Below the pieces are notes generated by a model. It did no database searches and had not been told where the DNA came from. It saw nothing but the letters and a program-made list of their open reading frames with translations. Positions 11,706-23,859 of a stretch of 64,000 bases of DNA are shown here, piece after piece. Each line of letters opens with the position of its first letter. Positions within the stretch are counted from its first letter, which is position 1. Source of the DNA: Microstegium vimineum (lineage: Eukaryota; Streptophyta; Magnoliopsida; Poales; Poaceae); assembly GCA_022036555.1 (NCBI GenBank), contig CM039133.1:1057184-1121183 (forward strand). The letters are read 5' to 3'. The position numbers and the translations under genes are program-made.

Positions 11706-13100
11706 TTAAATATCATATATATGTTCGTCTTGATTTGGCTTGAGTGGGACGGCCGGGTCGTAATAGAAGTCGCCTCCAGGTTTGACCACTTTTTCAAGAA
11801 AAAATCCAGCAAATGACTCTTGAATTTCTTTGAGGCGGTCTTCTTTCAACACTTGTTGCTGCAACCATAGCATCTTCAATTTGCATTATAAAGAAATAAG
11901 TGTTAATATACATAAGATTAAGTTAATAGCAACAAATAAATAAAATGGATGTATTATTTTTTACATATCACATACTTTTAGATTCTCTGTAAGATTTCTT
12001 CTTGCATACATTATAAGGTACTCGCAAACGTAGTATCCACATAGATTGTTGCCTTGTGGCTGCCTTAGAATCCACTATAAGATATGAAAAGATTACCATC
12101 CGTCATCATACGCATATGTTAAAGCATGATAAGGTAACAGATTACGAGAGCTAGTAGAACTTACAGTTAACATACGAGGACCCTGTAGTGTCTCTTCTAG
12201 TTCCGGACGATGTTTCGGGACGAACCAAGCCCAAACCCTGCTCAATAATTGGATGATTAGTTAATTAACTCTTGCAGTGTAGTTAAAGAGCAGGAATCCA
12301 TATTTAAAGATCAAAGTCACCCCTTGATAATGTCTATCATATCTTGGTAATCTCCCGGTGGTTTTCTCAATGAGTCAAAGATTATATATGCACTTCTTCT
12401 CATATCGATGACTATGAGTATCCAATGAAAACTGCATTTGTTTATAGAGTCAACATATATATCTTTATGCTGAATTGAGTAATAAGTAAGACAAATTGTG
12501 CAAACGATAACAACACTCACCCATAGTTGTATGGGAAGAGTATATATTGTCTGGTCTTTTGGTTGACGAAGAACCTCCGTAAATTCCGCTCCGTTTGAGG
12601 TATCCATTGATCGCGGGGAGTGTTTGGATCCGAGAATATGATTGATGGATCAATGAAACCAATTTCCGTGTCTCCCTTACGTTTGAGCATTAACATCAAG
12701 AATCTGCATATATATGTTTGAGGATAGTTAGTTACTATACATATACATATGCTATAGTCCGATTACTAAAAGAAATGATCAGTTACAGACAGTAGCAGCT
12801 CATCAGAGATTTGTCTAGAGCGTCCATGTGGCATAGTTGGTGGAGCTCACTATACAGAACAAATATAAGGTCATCGCCCCGGAAGTAATGTTCTTGTCTA
12901 ATTCTGACGCAAATGCAGTCGTCATCTAGGTTTTTGGTACATGACTCCATGTACCACGAGTTTAACTTGCGCATTTGCATACCAAGATCCCTGAGGGCCG
13001 ATGGGTTGTACAGACTTCTGCCACGTAGATAACTTTTCTTGAACTCATCGACTACAGTGGCATTTGCGATGAGTGCATTTCCGTAAAATTAAGTCACGGA
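11706..13100 (-). pseudogene. CACTA second gene, Ulp1/C48-like cysteine protease domain, broken
   Basis: Minus-strand pieces read in order as the C-terminal half of the ORF that accompanies TNP2 in plant CACTA elements. They are SALRDLGMQM and ALDKSLMSCYCL (12785-13060), IGFIDPSII and QYILFPYNYG (12517-12690), then HWILIVID with the His of the protease site (near 12420). Next comes QPQGNNLCGYYVCEYL with the presumed nucleophilic Cys (12005-12060), and a tail ending DPAVPLKP before TAA 11706-11708. Introns with good GT-AG sites separate some blocks. In this family the domain resembles SUMO-specific proteases; its role in transposition is not settled. The pieces do not form one open frame by eye. 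Confidence 0.7.
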
Positions 13101-13114
13101 TATATTAGCTCCTT

Positions 13115-14506
13115 TCAAGAAATCTTCCATACCTGGTTTGTACTCATCACACACATGTACTCATCACACATGCAGTCGAAGTGTTCCTGTTTGTACTCAT
13201 CACACACATGTACACCTGGTTTGCTCCATAAAAGCAGGAGTTCCTCAACTAAGGGCCTCAGGAAGACATCGATGTCGTTGCCAGGTTGCTTCGGGCCTTG
13301 GATCAGCAGCGGCATTATAATGAACTTCCGCTTCATGCATAACCATGGTGGAAGGTTGTAGATACATAGAGTAACAAGCCAAGTGCTATGACTATTGCTC
13401 TGCTCACTAAAAGGATTCATATCATCCGTGCTCAAACCGAACCTTAAGTTTCTTGCGTCTTCTGCAAACTCCGGGAATTATCTGTCAATTGCTCTCCACT
13501 GGGACCCATCAGCAGCGTGTCTCAACATGTTGTCTGTCTTACGGTCTTCTTTGTGCCATCGCAACAACTATGCATGGTCCTTGTTTCTGAACAGACGTTT
13601 TAGGCAGGGTATTATAGGAGCATACCACATAACTTTGGCAGGGATTTTCTTCCTAGGACGCTCTTCGCCCTCAACATCGCCAGGGTCATCTTGCCTGATC
13701 TTATACCGCGACGCTTTACATATGGGGCATTCATCCAAATTCTCGTAGTCCTTGCCACGGTACAAGATGCAGTCATTAGGATATGCATGTATCTTCAGAA
13801 TTTCTAATCCCAGAGGGCACACGACCTGTTTTTCTTCGTACGTAGTGGCAGGCAATTCGTTAGGCTTCGGATGCATCTTTTTATTAATCTTGAGTAATTT
13901 TCCAAATGCTTTGTCGAATATGCCATTTTTTGCCTTCCATTGTAGCAACTCCAGTGTTGTACCCAACTTATTTTGCCAATCTTCGGCGCTCGGGTATAGT
14001 AGTTTCTTGTGATCCTCTAGCATGCGGTCAAACTTAGCTTTCTCTTTTTCACTTTCATAATCTCTTTGTGCATCACGAATGACTTCACCAAGACCATCAT
14101 CTTCAGAGAGTGTGTCCTCTGGCCCTGCCCCTGCCCCTGCCTCTTCTTCTTCTGCTGCTTCATCCATTGCAGTATCATTGAAGTCACCATATTGAGCAAT
14201 AATGTCGTCAGGGTCCAATTGTTCTTCTTCGTCTTCTTCCATCATAATTCCGGTTTCTCCATGCTTGGTCCAACAAATATAGTTTGACATGAAACCCGAC
14301 TTCAACAAGTGTGAGTGAACAGTCCTTGAGCTAGAATATTCCTTCAAATTCTTGCACAAGGTGCATGGACAACACATGAAATTTCCATTCCGTTTGTTTG
14401 CCTCAGCCGCTCTTAAGAAACCATGCACGCCATCAAAGAACTCTTTGGAGCGGCGATCAACATTGTACATCCAATCGCGTGTCATCGTCTGCATTATATG
14501 ACCCAA
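13115..14506 (-). pseudogene. TNP2-like CACTA transposase, truncated
   Basis: A 312-codon open frame starts at ATG 14506. It carries the TNP2/transposase_21 N-terminus: MTRDWMYN, then CPCTLCKN and HLLKSGFM, an acidic stretch near residues 90-130, then CPICKASRYK and VMWYAPIIPCLKRLF. It reads on past an in-frame stop near 13480 into FGLSTDDMNPF, whose aspartates belong to the catalytic core, and GPKQPGNDIDVFLRPLVEEL. Near 13215-13130 a short tandem duplication of a 'tgatgagtac' unit garbles the frame and it stops. Most of the C-terminal half (DUF4218 region) is absent, and the next downstream sequence is the Ulp1-like gene. This protein would bind the subterminal repeats and cut; this copy cannot. 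Confidence 0.8.
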
Positions 14507-14629
14507 AACATAATTAAATTTCTCATTTTGGTCAAAAAATGAAATTATAAAATACCGAACGAAAGGTCGTCTGCATTAAAATAACATGATCGAGATGGAA
14601 CACCATCATGTGTCATTTCTGATTCATAC

Positions 14630-15129
14630 AAATACTAATGTATGCTCTATGAAAGCCTCGACATAGCGTATGCTAAGACCACTAGCACTATACACAGAAA
14701 ACCTAAAATGCACTAAAGCAAACAAATCATTATTCTTCTGCTCAGCATCGACAGACTTCTTGAGCTGGCTCACTGCCTCATCAGCCTTCGTAACCTTCGC
14801 GACGTGTGTAACATACTCTTCCTCCCAATACCAGCCGCGACATCCAGTGCCATCCCACTGAAAATAGAAATAAAAAATCAACACTTTAATCAAAATCATC
14901 AGGAAATATAGGTACAAATTAACCATAATCATCAAATGTGACAAAATATATAACTCACATTGTGATCTGGACACTTATAGAAGATCTGACCGTTGTTGGG
15001 ACCTGCCTTCCCCACTCGATACTCTTTCACAGTCTTTTGCATACACTTGCCACAGGTAATGAGAGGGAGGTCTGGCCTTAGTCGCTTTGGAACCCGATCA
15101 GAGGCCGAGTGTCTCGAAGCAGTTGTCAT
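14630..15129 (-). CDS. GRF-type zinc-finger protein of the CACTA element, two exons
   Basis: Exon 1 starts at ATG 15129 and contains LPLITCGKCMQKTVKEYRV followed by NGQIFYKCPDHN. Exon 2 (from about 14860) continues with GCRGWYWEEEYV. Together they give the C-x2-C...C...C spacing and the aromatic GWYWEE signature of GRF zinc fingers. A lysine-rich predicted helix follows (KADEAVSQLKKSVDA). GRF fingers bind nucleic acid, and small GRF proteins occur repeatedly in grass CACTA elements, possibly as DNA-binding accessories. It sits upstream of TNP2 in the same orientation. The intron near 14860-14960 has a usable acceptor, but the exact donor is uncertain and the 3' end may extend further. Confidence 0.6.
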
Positions 15130-16036
15130 CTACTCTCTATACTCATTTTTCAAACTAGATATTATGAATTCCTTATATTCTAAACAAAGAAAATAAAACA
15201 ACTAAAATTTACCATGTATACAACTAAAGTATTCTAGGTAGCTACCTTCTTCATCTAAATATATAACTATTTTGAGCTCAAGTGGCACATATATAAATCA
15301 AGAACAATCCACCAGAAATTCATCATTTAATAATATCCTAATAAGAATCTATATATTTCTCAAACTAAGCTAAACTAATCTTGAAATGTGGAACATATAA
15401 TACCCTAGAAATGAAAGGTGTATACTTAGAATACTAATTTTAGTTGTCTTGTTCAAAATCTTCAAACAATGTCAAGTGAATGAAACTTAAAATGGCAAAA
15501 AAGAGAAAATCATAAAGAAAAATCACATATAGAACAAGAAACAATATATGTTGTCGCTAAAACATGAGAGGTTGAAGATAGTAACCTTTCAACGAGTCGA
15601 TGGAGGCGTAGAAGTGATCAAATGAAGCAATGACCGAAGAGGAGATGAAGAACAATGAAGAACACCAAGAACAAGAGCAAGAACAGAGAGGGAAAGAAAT
15701 GAGCTCTCGGGCTCGGGCAGGGGGAGGAAGAGAGTTCAAATAGGGGGACCTTTAGTCCCGGTCCATAGAACCAGCCGGGACTAAAGGCCCCGAATTAGCC
15801 TCGGTTTGTGCCTTAAACCGGGGCTAAAGGTCTAACCCCGGTTGGTGTTACCAACCGCGGTTAAAGGTGGACCTTCGCGGTTGGTGTTACCAACCGGGGC
15901 TAAAGGTCCCTTTAGGCTCGGGCGTAATTTTCACCAGGGCTAAAGCCGTTTTTGGAAATCAGTCAAAGATGGTTTCTGTACTAGTGAGACTAAAACTGTT
16001 TTTAGAAATCGACGAAAGATCATTTCTCTACTAGTG

Positions 16037-16735
16037 GGCCGGAAGTATGTACGTTAAGAGTTCTCCGTTTTGCAACGTGTATGTCTCTCTACTAGTTAAA
16101 TGGTATTCATTGCAAACGGAAAAAAAATAATGCTATTATATGATATAAGTATGAGTGCATGTACTTTTACCAAAAAAAACGATATGATATACTTCAAGCA
16201 TGAATGATATTCATCAGAATATCAATATTACATGAGTCTTTTATAAAGGATGGATGGACACAATTAAAATACACCGAGACTCCAGTTTTAATGTGAAATT
16301 GAAACGATCTAGCTAGTCGATCTTTGCTGTAATTAAGAACCTATAATTCGTTATCACCAGTTTGTAGTAACACACAATGGCGTAGATCAATTTCCTAACA
16401 TATATTATGTATAAAACAACATAAAGTCGCGGCTTCTTCAAGCCACCTAGCTAGCTCCCTTCTTCAACGTAACATGCATGTCGGTGGAGGTGGCATGCAC
16501 ATGTCGTCGGCGGTGTAGGTGATCGATGAGCGCAAAGCAAGACAAGTTACTTGAATGTGATCGAGAATACTCGTTCAAAAGGTTGAAATCCTTGCTTAAT
16601 TATTGGCCTGCACCTATGCAGATGCATGATGCACCTCCTTCAACATCGTACGTGTTGGCTGCTTCCACAATCCACGTATATATACTCCAACACATCTTCA
16701 AACAAGCAGTATCTAGAAGCTCTTTCTTTTTTTTA
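16037..16735. other. Intergenic, nothing firm
   Basis: AT-rich sequence right of the CACTA nest. A short open frame from 16526 is followed by no recognisable domain. Confidence 0.45.
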
Positions 16736-17001
16736 GACCTTGTTTGCTTCTTTAGTCCTAAAACACAGACTTAATAAAAGTCCTTAACATCATTTAATAC
16801 ACTCTAACAAAGACCATTGTACCCCTACATGGTGAAGGGAGCGGGAGTGAACAGGCAATAATGAAGGGCAAGGGGTGTCAATTGTGGTCCAAAAGTCCCT
16901 ATAAGTCTCACCCCTTGAGATTACTATCCAGCCTAAAAAAATCTCTAAATAAGTTCCTAGTGTTTGATTCAAATAGACTAAAAGGGACTTACAACAGGAC
17001 C
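16736..17001. mobile_element. Tourist-like MITE with TTA target duplication
   Basis: The ends are GACCTTGTTTG and CAACAGGACC, imperfect inverted repeats, with TTA on both sides (16733-16735 and 17002-17004). The interior is non-coding. A 20-bp host sequence (tatctagaagctctttcttt) also occurs on both sides, at 16710-16729 and 17010-17029, with a partial third copy from 17052. Confidence 0.6.
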
Positions 17002-17644
17002 TTAGTCTGTATCTAGAAGCTCTTTCTTTATTTTCCTTTTTTTAGTCTGTGTATCTAGAAGCTCTTAGCATATGGACGCCCGATCCGTTTAATTTGGGGC
17101 CGGGAAGCGGTTTTGCTGCTTCGTTTTTGGGCCGTTTGCTATTTCATTCATCAGCAAGATTAGTGGGCCTCCAATTGTTCTCTACAATGGGCTGAGAATA
17201 CTGTCTAGGTCGGGCCAAACATTTCATTCCTCATTCCTGGGCTTCATATGCAAAGGTGTTTCTTTCCTTAGTAGATCAAGCAAACCATCTCCATTCAGTT
17301 CATCAATGTGTACCCTTTTATTTAGGTAATAATAAAAAAAAGAAATACAATAATAATGCATCATTCAGTATATTGTTGAGTCAACCTTAAAATATTATGA
17401 AAATATATCCTATAATTCAACTAATGATATATATATATATATATATATTTAGTATCATATATGTTTTGTGTAGATTTTTATTCAAAGTTAAAATTGTTTG
17501 AATTCTCTTGAACGAGAATGAGTACGTACATACAAAGTGGAAAAAGATTTTTTTTCTTCTAAAAAAACAAAAGCAAAGGTTCCTTTCCCTCCTCGAAGAA
17601 GATACGGCCGGGCAACATACTCCGTATGGCATGGCATTACTAGG

Positions 17645-17697
<53 letters not shown>

Positions 17698-18311
17698 CAA
17701 AAGGAGTATAATTAAGACGGATTTTAGCATGATCGATCAGCTGGTACATTATTCGATCCGCGCGCCCATGACTGACTGGCATAATAATCTGGTAATTAAT
17801 TAACCTGATGAGCCGCCTAGGAGTAGTTTGCTTGCACGGACGTGTTTTCAGCATTTTGTATGTACGGAAAACCCTTGATTGGTCAAAGCAAGCAAGCAAG
17901 CACACGTTAGATTCGGTATACGGTGCTTCTACTACAAGGCTGCTGCCGCCGGCCAGGTCTCCCGCCCGTGCGCATGACATGTGGGCCTACCACAGTGCCG
18001 TCGACGTGCACCATCCTCCACCTCACACGTGGCTGCATCTGCCTGGGTGTTAGCCGACGCCAACCGCGGGACGGGGACCCTCTGATCCGTCCACCCCAGA
18101 GTTCCGTGAACTTGACGGAACGGCCCCGTCCCCGTGGAAGAAATCCTGTGTGGTGGGCTGGGTTGCCCCGCCGCCGTCTTCTTCTTCTTCTTCCTTCTTC
18201 TTCTTCTGCTTTACCAGTCTCCTCCGGTGGGGGCGAGCGAGCCAGAGTCCCAAAGAGAGGCAGAGAGAAACGACGACGACGACGACGACGACGGCGACGG
18301 CGACGGGCGCG
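17002..18311. other. Intergenic and 5' region of the lipase gene, with a (TA)n microsatellite
   Basis: 17095-17390 resembles the garbled block at 670-945. A pure TA microsatellite runs over about 17646-17695, with a shorter one at 17427-17449. From about 18060 the sequence becomes GC-rich. It ends in a CTT-rich and CGA-repeat leader (18175-18311) typical of a grass 5' UTR. I see no clean TATA box, so the promoter may be TATA-less. Confidence 0.6.
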
Positions 18312-18763
18312 ATGGCACGGCTGGAGCGGAAGGCGATGCTGCTGCTGCTCGCGGTGATTCTGGCCTCCGCTTCTTCCTCTTCCCCCGCGGCGGCGGAGGA
18401 AACAGGTGAGTTCGATCAGCTTTCCCCCCCGCGCGCTCCATGTGCTGGAGGAGGAAAAATAGGTTCCGGACGGCGATTAGCTACCAGGGATTCGTTGTTG
18501 AGCTCAGATAGAGTGCATAACAAGCATACGGGATGCAGTTAGTTAGTGCCAATTGGTCGGTCTAGGTTAGATGAAGAATTGAGGACGAGCCGACGCTGGG
18601 AAACAGCTAGCATAACTTGGTAATTGCTGCTGCTGCACCTGCAGATTTCTCCCGGTTTCGGCTTTTTTTTTCTTCTTCTTCTTTCGTGTCGAGAGGAGGA
18701 GGATTTGGATTGGGGAAAGCTTCTGAAGCTGCTACCACTACTTTAGAAGGACAAGATCTCTGC

Positions 18764-18805
<42 letters not shown>

Positions 18806-21477
18806 TCTTTAGACGGACAAGATCTCTGCTTTTGTTGAAAGCAAATGTTTACAAGTCCTCACTGCTGTCAGCTAAAAAATAAGAGTTGAGCAACCAGAAG
18901 ACTATATATATATATGCTATTATTACAGATTTCGCCCACATCAGGCAACAGAATATCACTTCCACTTATCGCCTTGATCCAAGACAGCAACAAAGCCTCA
19001 TTGGCCTTCTTCCTTCTTCCCTGCTCTTCCCTTTGATGAGATGTATATCCACTTCTGCATAAATAAGATGACACTACTACATTGGATTGGATGCTGCAAT
19101 GTGGAAAGACAATTCTTGTCCACGTGCTTGGGAATGCCATTGCTGTATAATTTTTTCTTTTGGAAAACAGATTAATCGGTTATCTTTTTTTGCTTCTCAG
19201 ATTGGTAATGCCATTGGATTGGGGATGTAGTCACATTGCCCCAAGTCTAGTTTCTTAGTGATTAATTTTACTCTTATGGTGCGTTTGTGTTGTGCTCTGC
19301 CAGTGACTCAGGTTTTAACTCCTCACACCTCACCTTTCTTTGCCAATGCAGTGATCAGGCCGGAGCACTGTGATGGCGGTTATTCCTACAATCATACTCT
19401 TGCTCATATTCTCGTCGAGTACGCATCCGCAGTAAGTTCCTCCTGGACAGTGTGCTACTACTTATTCTGTTGACAGCAACTTCATCATAACTCTGCCCAG
19501 ACTTCCTATCTGTACTTGCCTAGCTAGACATTTTCTGTTCTAGAACCTGTCTTTCACACCCTTTCCTTTTTAAGGGGGAAAAAAAAAACTCTTTGCCACA
19601 CCTTTTCATTCCTTCACCTTTTCCATGCATCATTTTGAATGGTTCTTCAAGAGGGAATGCGTATAATGATTCCCATGTTTCTATTAGCAGAATACATTTT
19701 TTGTCTTTTTTCAGACTTGGTTTACATAAATGTGTTTCAGGTGTACACATCTGACTTAACATCACTGTTCTTATGGACCTGTCCAAGGTGCAAAGGCCAC
19801 ACAAAGGTCTGTGCTTCCTCTGCTTCTGAAAGTTGTTCTACATGTTCCTTGGCATTTAATCGTCAGTTTTTGCATTATTGATGCAGGGGTTTGAGGTGAT
19901 AGAGATCATAGTAGATGTGGAGAACTGCTTGCAGGTTAACTGTCTTTATGCATTTCTATTTCAGCAAACCTCTTTTGCTTGCACTCAGTGTTCAATGAAA
20001 ACTTAAGTTCGATTGTTTGTTGAAAAATTGTGCAGGCATTTGTTGGAGTTGCGCCTGACCCTCGATCCATAATCATTGCATTTAGAGGCACTCAACAGCA
20101 CAGGTACAGAAAATGCTCCATTATGAGTAGAGACTTGTAGTACCATACTTTTCTTCTTAATACAATGAGATGCATGTCTCCTGCGTTTTCCGAGAAAAAA
20201 CTCGTAGTACCATACGGACATTTGGTCTGAGTGCATCAACCTTTTTATCCTAGCTACTTAGCTATGTGCTTCAGTTTTCAACTTATTAAATTGTAATCTT
20301 TTAATCAATTATCATAAGCTATTTATAAGCTTTCAATCGTCACTTCTCATTGATTTGATGTCTTGGAATTTAACTTGCACAGTGTCTCAAATTGGATTGA
20401 AGATCTTTTCTGGAAGCAGCTTGATGTGACATACCCAGGCATGCCGGATGCTATGGTAACTCCACTAGTCAAGTTGTTGTTGAAGTTTAGAGTTATCATT
20501 GAATTAGCAATAACTTGTGTTTGCTCGCTGCTTGTCTGTCTCATGTTCTAGGTCCATCATGGGTTTTATACTGCATATTATAATACAACTATGCGATATG
20601 AGATCCTGAAGTCTATTAAATGGGCAAGAAAAACATATGGAGATCTACCCATAAATGTTGTGGGACATTCCATGGGAGGGGCTTTAGCTTCGTTTTGTGC
20701 CCTTGATCTATCTGTAAGTATTTTTAATTTACTTGGTTTATTGTATCAAATTTCAATTTATGCTCTACTACCATGGCATGTATTGTTAATATATCAGATG
20801 GTTGGCTTCAATGATATCTTTGCCTTTTCTTTTACAGGTTAAATTTGGATCAAAGGCGGTTGAGCTCATGACTTTTGGACAGCCTCGGATAGGCAATCCT
20901 GCTTTTTCTGTATACTTTGGTGAACAAGTCCCAAGAACAATCCGCGTTACCCATCAGAATGATATTGTGCCGCATTTACCCCCGTATTATTATTACCTAG
21001 GTGAATGGACTTACCACCACTTTGCTAGAGAGGTGTGTATCCGGTAGTCAAAAAGAATTTACAGAGATGCATACTTCTCCAGGTTACCGTTAATCCATTT
21101 CTTCTGCATTTATTTATCTTCAGGTTTGGCTTCATGAGAGGATAGATGGAAATGTGGTTACCAGAAATGAGACGGTATGTGATGATTCTGGTGAGGACCC
21201 AACCTGTAGCAGGTATGTATCTGCCTATCTATTTTGGATATTTATTTTCTTGCATGTGTTGCTTATTGTTTGCCATTGCTTCAAAAGGTCGGTCTATGGG
21301 ATGAGCGTAGCAGATCATCTTGAGTACTACGGTGTCACACTACATGCTGATTCACGGGGAACCTGTCAATTTGTGATTGGTGCAGCCAACTCATTATACA
21401 GCTATGTTCGTGAAGTTGATGGATCCATCATCTTGTCAATATATCCAGAAGAACCACAAGCTCTAGAATCTATGTGA
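18312..21477 (+). CDS. Class-3 lipase (alpha/beta hydrolase), intact 10-exon gene
   Basis: Exons read as 18312-18405, 19352-19431, 19741-19806, 19887-19934, 20036-20103, 20383-20455, 20552-20713, 20838-21032, 21124-21212 and 21288-21477. All have GT-AG introns and compatible phases, giving 354 aa. The N-terminus is a signal peptide (MARLERKAMLLLLAV... ending AAA). Lipase_3 landmarks follow in order: TSDLTSLFLWTCPRC, IIIAFRGTQ (oxyanion region), NWIEDLFWKQ, and GHSMGGALASF with the nucleophilic Ser. Then come MTFGQPRIGN, NDIVPHLPP with the acid Asp, CDDSGEDPTCS, and DHLEYYGVTL with the catalytic His. This matches the plant secreted or endomembrane triacylglycerol-lipase-like family. Substrate is unknown and no residue of the triad is missing. 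The ATG is the first in frame before the signal peptide. Confidence 0.93.
18767..18804. repeat. (TTA)n microsatellite in lipase intron 1
   Basis: About twelve TTA/ATT units lie in the first intron, flanked by near-identical 'gacaagatctctgctttt' copies (about 18750 and 18817). This suggests replication slippage or a small duplication around the microsatellite. Confidence 0.8.
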
Positions 21478-21589
21478 CTTTGTCTGCCACGAAATACACC
21501 TATGTACAGTATTTTTATTTTCATTTTGTGTACAGCTCATGAAGTACTCCTGGAGCTCTCCAGAGGATAAGGAGAGGCTCACCTTTTAA

Positions 21590-22190
21590 ATGTGCCCCCT
21601 TTGCTCAAGTGAGAATTGTACATTTAAGCTCCATAAGATTGTCCGCACAATTCAATCCGTGTATATAAATAATACCATATATTACTAAGTAATGCAAGTA
21701 TTAGATGGTACTCCTTGTTTGGTCATTCCCTCATGGTGCTTCTACCTGAGATATTTCCAGATCTTTTTTCACAACATTGCTCCTCACCTTTACCTTCATT
21801 TCAGGTATGCATTTGTTTTTTTGCAGAACAAAGAGTGCAGCCCCTTGCAAACCTTCATTGATGTATGTTTGTATGTGTGTGAAATGTAACAAGCTTTAAT
21901 TGGATGATTTTATGGTACTCCTTATTTGGTATTTACTCACTACCTGTCAAGTTGTGTATTTTCTCTCAGCTTATGAAGTGAGAATTGTGTATGTAATCTA
22001 TAACATTGTGTCCCCTTATGTGATGGATATATTTGGTGGCACCCCTTGTTTGGCTACATGTTATAAAACTATATAAAATGGGATTCTTTGTAAGATATTT
22101 CCAGATAGAATTTTTCCCTCTCCATGGCACCTCACCTTTACCTTCGTTTCAGGTATGCTTCAGATCAAAGCGCGTAGCCCTTTGCAAACA
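21590..22190 (+). repeat. Degenerate tandem duplication downstream of the lipase gene
   Basis: Blocks 'agtgagaattgt', 'ccttgtttgg', 'agatatttccag', 'cctcacctttacctt' and 'ttgcaaac' occur in the same order twice, about 330 bases apart (first copy about 21608-21850, second about 21978-22190). They differ at many sites, so this is an old duplication of the 3' flank. The first copy starts within the probable 3' UTR. Confidence 0.6.
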
Positions 22191-22656
22191 CGAGGAGCCA
22201 AGAACTTATCAGGCTCAGGAAGGAATCTCAAGATGCAAAGTTCTACATATAGTCAGCACTGCCAGGGTAGAACTTGAGGATAAGGATACATGTCTATCCA
22301 CATTCTCCATTGTCATCTTCTTGTCCTGTGGGGTTTGCATCATACATGAGAAGATCAGAAGAACCATTGCAGCATATCAACGGCGACTGTTCCATAGCAT
22401 CATTTACACAGCATGGCCTTGCTGATATGCAATGCAAGGCTGTGGCACTGTGCCAAGGTAAATGCCTGCATATCTGATAAGATGATGCGGCCAGTGAATG
22501 GTGAGAAAAGGCTTCGGAGAACAAAGTATATAGCAAATTGGGCAGAATTATCAAAAAGATTGTCTTGACTAATGATTTACTCACCAAGTATGGTGTAACT
22601 GTTCAAAGGAACGACAGATAGAAAATGGGGCAGATTCTGCCACTGCGGATAAGGTA

Positions 22657-22698
<42 letters not shown>

Positions 22699-23718
22699 GA
22701 GTGACTCTGTGTGAGGGACTGAATGAGACCGTAGTAGGTTCTCTGTCTGAAGATGCTATTCTGAACCTGAAGATCAGGATTCAGGAGCTTGATCCCTCCA
22801 ATACAAAGTGTCTGCTCTTAGCCGGAGGAATCAGATCCTGCTGTCATAATGTCATGTGACGAAGCGACGCCGTGTTGTTGTCGGCGCCTTTGCTTTCTGT
22901 ATGGACTTGTGTATTTACAGTCGGAGTCAAAGGTCTCAACTCCCAATTTACATGCAGGGAAAACATTCAGACAACGAGACTTTCACATAATGGAAGAGCA
23001 TTTAGTAACAGTTATTAGATATAAGATACGAGGAAATAGCATGCATTCCACCAGAGTTTTTTTTTTGTCAGTTTTCACAAGTTTCAGAATTCAGACTACA
23101 ACCAACAGTAGAAGAGTAGAAGAAAATTGACTGCTTTTGAGCTTGTCAACCAAGTATTGCTCTGAGGGGGAAAAAAGCATTTATCACTAGTATCTTTAAC
23201 CTGTGTACTTGTTCAGTATGTGAAAATACAAGTGCAAGTGTTAATATTCTTCAAAGATTGTTTTGCTTATAAACTATGACCAAAGAAAATCCCCACATAT
23301 CTATACAGCTCTATCCTCATGAGTAATGACTTTTGAAAAGATCCTATGTTTTTTTTTCAGATTTATTTCTTGATATAATATTGCAAAATTTTGTATGTGG
23401 TCGACTCGTGAGTCATGAGGAGAGAGAGAGAGAGAGATTCCAATGTTCCCAGGGCCCCCATGCTTGAACACAGACATGGATTCTTATCCAAAACTATCCA
23501 GTCTCGATCTAACCTGCAACAGATCATAAGAATCATTTTTTCAGTTATATATAGAAGAACCAGATCTAGTGATATATGTTCCATTTGCGCATATTACAAT
23601 AAGACATACATGTTTAGCAAATGCTGTCAGTTAGTTATCAAGAATAGAATCTTCTGTCTACATATCATGCAATGCAACTAGGTACTACGTACCAACAATC
23701 CAACACTTTTTTCCGGCC
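22191..23718. other. Intergenic with possible gene fragments and (GA)n repeats
   Basis: Pieces at 22195-22330, 22520-22620 and 22720-22850 stay open over 30-40 codons with a coding-like feel, for example SEDAILNLKIRIQELD. They sit in different frames and I recognise no family. GA microsatellites lie at about 22658-22695 and 23417-23437. Captured or relic exons are possible. Confidence 0.35.
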
Positions 23719-23727
23719 TATAAAAAG
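23719..23727 (+). promoter_or_regulatory. TATA box of the glutaredoxin gene
   Basis: TATAAAAAG lies about 140 bases before the ATG, which predicts a transcript start near 23750. The leader between them is A/C-rich. Confidence 0.7.
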
Positions 23728-23859
23728 AGGGCCAGTAGCACGAAACCACACCAGGCCACCACCTTCGAAATCATCTCAGCACCCCCAAGATAGCTAAGAA
23801 GAAGGGACTAGCTAGAAGCCTCTAGAACCTTCCGGTATCCGGGCACGGAAGACAAGAGG

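Larger units (their letters stand above)
11251..15986 (-). mobile_element. Inner CACTA (En/Spm-like) transposon with three degenerate genes
   Basis: Its ends match perfectly for 13 bases: CACTAGTACAGAA at 11251, and the same on the minus strand ending at 15986. Subterminal repeats of the 'gggactaaagg/cctttagcccc' type fill 11270-11510 and 15745-15960. All three coding remnants (GRF finger, TNP2 transposase, Ulp1-like) read on the minus strand, from right to left. The flanking triplets are GGA on the left and AGA on the right, a 3-bp TSD with one change. Removing the element restores an unbroken CACTA subterminal motif in the outer element. Confidence 0.8.
10677..16036. mobile_element. Outer CACTA element, small and non-autonomous, split by an inner CACTA
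   Basis: The left end is CACTACTACAGAGG and the right end, read in reverse, is CACTAGTAGAGAAA. The 3-bp target duplication GGC is present on both sides (10674-10676 and 16037-16039). Its own material is only 10677-11250 plus 15987-16036, about 620 bp. The left arm is full of 'cctttagtcccggtt' and its inverse, the usual CACTA subterminal array. The rest is the inner CACTA. The small size and absence of coding suggest a non-autonomous derivative mobilised by a relative. Confidence 0.75.

Noticed and set aside
13395..14287. Plus-strand frames opposite the TNP2 transposase
   Set aside because: Shadows of the minus-strand transposase, with no domain.
17417..17980. 187-codon minus-strand frame
   Set aside because: Contains a long Ile-Tyr repeat from the TA microsatellite and no recognisable domain.
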